Assembly: GCA_020054205.1 (NCBI GenBank)
Contig: JAGVLS010000035.1
Coordinates: 55,403-119,402, forward strand
Direction of reading: 5' to 3'
DNA length: 64,000 nucleotides
Origin: Candidatus Obscuribacterales bacterium
GTDB lineage: Bacteria > Cyanobacteriota > Vampirovibrionia > Obscuribacterales > Obscuribacteraceae
Positions within the stretch are counted from its first letter, which is position 1, and each line of letters opens with the position of its first letter. Shown here in pieces: positions 61,763 to 64,000 of the stretch. Made by a program: the position numbers and the translations under genes. The notes beneath the pieces are model-generated. The model saw only the letters and a program-made list of their open reading frames with translations, made no database searches and had not been told where the DNA came from.

Positions 61763-63274
61763 ATGTCACCTCTCGCCCAACAGATTATTCTTGCTCTTAG
61801 TGTTGCGTGCACCTTAATTGCTTGTCTGTGTTTGCGCAAGTCCAACAGTACAAGTCGGTGGATTTTTGTTCTGGCTTTAATTGCTATTGCTACTACCATT
61901 AATGTTCATAGTTATTGGGTAACAGCGATAGAATACCGTAGCAACGGTAGCGTTAATTCAGCAATTGATGCTATTACCAGTCATATCAATGATGAAGAAG
62001 TACAATATTGTCAGTCGCATATTGTACCTGGTCCAAAAGACGAGCCCGAAGATCGTAATGTGCCGGAAGTAGAAGACAAAAGGCGATATGCAAGCAGGTA
62101 CGATCGAAGCCAAGCTAAAAGAATAATTGTTGATATTTGTACTGGCAATATTGATGATTTAGCTGACACGCTAAATGAATATGAAGATAAACCATTTGCT
62201 TTGACCAAAGTCTGTCATTTGGTAAGTCATTGTTTTCGCCTAGCTGGCAGCAAGCATCGTCTACTGGGCTATGCAAATTTTATGGAATTAGAGAAGAAAG
62301 AACTTCAGGATAATGATGAACTGATTTTGACATGGCTCATTAATGAAGCACCGGTGGCAAAACTGCGCACTAAAATCACTGTTGAAGATAAAGATGGTAA
62401 AGAAAATGATCACTGGAGTTATGATCCTACTAATTTGATCACTGCTCGAGGCGCACTAGTATCGCTAAGTGATCAAATTATTGCTGACGTCAATAGGCAT
62501 AAAACATATGCAGGCAATTTGTCTTCTCTATTTTCTCTCGTATTAGCCCTTGGTTTTGCTTGCACATTCATAGCTTGCATATGTCTGCGCAAATCTAATA
62601 GCACAAATCGATATGTTTTTGTTCTTACTTTACTGGCTATTGCTACAACAATTAGCTTTGTTAATTACCACCGAGCGATAACAGATACCCACCATAAGCA
62701 ATACCAAGAAATTAATTCTGCCATTACCTCTATCTGTAGCCATCTTGCTGATAAAGATGCGCAATACTTCACGGTAGAAGTCGCCTTCGGTGCTAAAGAT
62801 GAACATCCAAATTCTTGGGCGGATGATCGCAACGTAGGTATTGTCACTGATGCCGAGCGTGAACAAGCAGAAAAGATCATTACTGCTATGTGTACCGGCA
62901 ATTTGTCTCTTATGCAGTCTATTTTGGATGAGTATGAAGACAAGCCATATGCATCAGCAAAAATGGGCTGTCTAATAAATTATTGTCTATATGCATCGGG
63001 CAGTAAATATAGTTGGTTTAGTCTTGGTTATTACATGGACTATAGCCAAGCAGACCCAGGTGTTGAAAATGAATTGCTTTTGATGATGTATGTTAAGAAG
63101 CCAGCTGCAGTCTTGAAGCAAGTGCGAGTTGTTGAAGAGACTAACGATGGCAAAGAAAACGAGAATTGGTGTTCTGCAGAAACAGACTTAGCGACTGCCA
63201 AAGGTGTTTTTGTATCCATAGCCGAGCGCATTGTCTCCAATGTCAATCATCATACTCGTAAAGCAATCAAGTGA
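61763..63274 (+). CDS. Protein of two tandem ~250-residue copies
   Basis: 503 aa. Each half starts with a membrane helix (ACTLIACLCLRKSNSTSRW / ACTFIACICLRKSNSTNRY), has a second helix ending in IAIATTI, then a soluble part with INSAI/AITS, CTGN, DEYEDKP or NEYEDKP. The halves diverged but clearly arose by duplication. AAGAGAAAAGTCT precedes ATG. Function unknown. Confidence 0.75.
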   Translation: MSPLAQQIILALSVACTLIACLCLRKSNSTSRWIFVLALIAIATTINVHSYWVTAIEYRSNGSVNSAIDAITSHINDEEVQYCQSHIVPGPKDEPEDRNVPEVEDKRRYASRYDRSQAKRIIVDICTGNIDDLADTLNEYEDKPFALTKVCHLVSHCFRLAGSKHRLLGYANFMELEKKELQDNDELILTWLINEAPVAKLRTKITVEDKDGKENDHWSYDPTNLITARGALVSLSDQIIADVNRHKTYAGNLSSLFSLVLALGFACTFIACICLRKSNSTNRYVFVLTLLAIATTISFVNYHRAITDTHHKQYQEINSAITSICSHLADKDAQYFTVEVAFGAKDEHPNSWADDRNVGIVTDAEREQAEKIITAMCTGNLSLMQSILDEYEDKPYASAKMGCLINYCLYASGSKYSWFSLGYYMDYSQADPGVENELLLMMYVKKPAAVLKQVRVVEETNDGKENENWCSAETDLATAKGVFVSIAERIVSNVNHHTRKAIK

Positions 63275-63316
63275 AAGCAAAACTACAACAACACAAAGAA
63301 AGAAGGAGACCGAATC

Positions 63317-63502
63317 ATGAGGAAAATGCTAATTATATCTGGCATAATCATTGGTATTGCTAGCGCTGTTTTGGCTGCAGCTACTTTTCAGAATGATTAT
63401 GTGGATACTGGTGTTTTGGGTGGAGCTTTCGCTTTGACTTGCTTTTCAGGAGTACTCGTGGGAGCGGGAATATCCCTGCCTGCCAGGACGGAAAGCAAGT
63501 AA
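63317..63502 (+). CDS. Small membrane protein, 61 aa
   Basis: Two helices (about 3-22 and 32-54). AGAAGGAGACCGAATC precedes ATG, a strong site. Not recognised. Confidence 0.6.
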   Translation: MRKMLIISGIIIGIASAVLAAATFQNDYVDTGVLGGAFALTCFSGVLVGAGISLPARTESK

Positions 63503-63789
63503 TAAGTCAAAGCGCGCTGTCCTCCTTTTCCATTTCTAATTCGGAGCCGGGACTGCCAACTGGTGAAGTTTATGTCAAATTTTTGCAAGCACAAAACTCA
63601 TACTATGTCTTTACGGCATTACAAGATGCAAGTGGAAATGTCGTAGAAGAATCACTCTGGACTGAACGGGAAATGAGAGATACATTGACTTGCTCAAGTA
63701 TCGATGCAAAAATTCGTGCTCGTGCTGGCATCCAAACCAACCCCGATATTCTTGGTATCGTGACTGTAGTTCCGTGTGAGCAAGCATAA
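63439..63789 (+). CDS. Small protein, uncertain start
   Basis: Up to 116 aa in the frame from TTG 63439; it overlaps the previous gene by 64 bases, and no start has a good ribosome binding site. The credible part is from about 63550 on (TGEVYVKFLQAQNSYYVFTA to VTVVPCEQA). Possibly translated by coupling. Not recognised. Confidence 0.45.
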   Translation: MLFRSTRGSGNIPACQDGKQVISQSALSSFSISNSEPGLPTGEVYVKFLQAQNSYYVFTALQDASGNVVEESLWTEREMRDTLTCSSIDAKIRARAGIQTNPDILGIVTVVPCEQA

Positions 63790-63864
63790 AAAACACAGCG
63801 CATGTGTGTTTGATAGTCAGTAGTGCTATTGACTTAGTCTGTTAACTTAAATATGTTTTTTTTC

Positions 63865-63905
63865 AGCAAGAGAAGAGCGATTACTTCTCTTGCTGATTTT
63901 ATTTC
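63865..63905 (+). terminator. 11 bp hairpin terminator
   Basis: AGCAAGAGAAG pairs with CTTCTCTTGCT, followed by GATTTTATTT. It closes the last block. Confidence 0.75.
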
Positions 63906-64000
63906 AGTATTAGTTCACTAAACCATGTAGTTGGTAGAGTAGTTTAAACCTGTGCCATTTTCAGATTTTTTTGTTTTGGGTCTGGCCAAAATAGCTATTA

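Noticed and set aside
1..64000. CRISPR arrays, IS transposases, phage structural genes
   Set aside because: None identifiable; no regular spacer-repeat array and no transposase or capsid motifs in the translations.

Overview
The window reads as chromosomal (or large-replicon) DNA of an uncultured Gram-negative bacterium using the standard code. Signs are lipoprotein and Sec signal peptides, a type IV prepilin-like leader, a hybrid histidine kinase/HPt/GGDEF signalling cluster, an HD-GYP protein, and tRNAs without encoded CCA. Nothing fixes the phylum; a Melainabacteria/Vampirovibrionia-type genome is one guess, with low confidence.

The layout is a mosaic of two kinds of DNA. AT-rich, two-strand blocks of recognisable families are: 1-2114 (kinase end, HD-GYP); 8922-13031 (SulP-carbonic anhydrase fusion, VapBC); 45457-51540 (TacT-like GNAT toxin-antitoxin, TPR protein, kinase, receiver, HPt-REC-REC-GGDEF protein); and 54403-56789 (FMN reductase, FolC). 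Between them lie almost purely plus-strand blocks of many small, mostly unrecognised genes with strong ribosome binding sites, often of the form GAAAGGGGCAT before ATG: 2527-8481, 13711-45066, 52062-53722 and 57197-63789. The centre (about 20.4-45.1 kb) is visibly richer in G+C than the flanks.

The 2.5-8.5 kb block carries a LemA/TPM-like membrane pair, a cysteine-rich repeat lipoprotein, and a TPR-like plus kinase-like pair sharing an identical upstream hairpin. The large block holds a DUF4139-like protein, an adenylate kinase, a thioredoxin fusion, HAD and acetyltransferase enzymes, then a region with an RNA flavour: tRNA-Val and tRNA-Arg, four odd tRNA-like elements, a polynucleotide-kinase-like P-loop protein, a CCA-adding enzyme, a methyltransferase-like protein and a DEFH-box helicase. 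It ends with three membrane proteins sharing a C-terminal DG...PDG motif, with a frameshifted HAD phosphatase between them. The last block has a WD40-like protein, a TerC-family protein, a TPR protein and a protein made of two tandem copies of one unit.

Non-coding structure is dense. Many gaps hold perfect 8-19 bp hairpins. A duplicated leader RNA precedes two small genes near 24 kb. A dispersed element (inverted repeat ACTAT-N5-ATAGT plus a GGTCAGA hairpin) occurs three times in the same orientation, each just after a plus-strand block. The strongest candidates for something undescribed are the tRNA-like elements beside RNA-repair-type enzymes, the paired hairpin and leader elements, and the DG-PDG membrane protein set.
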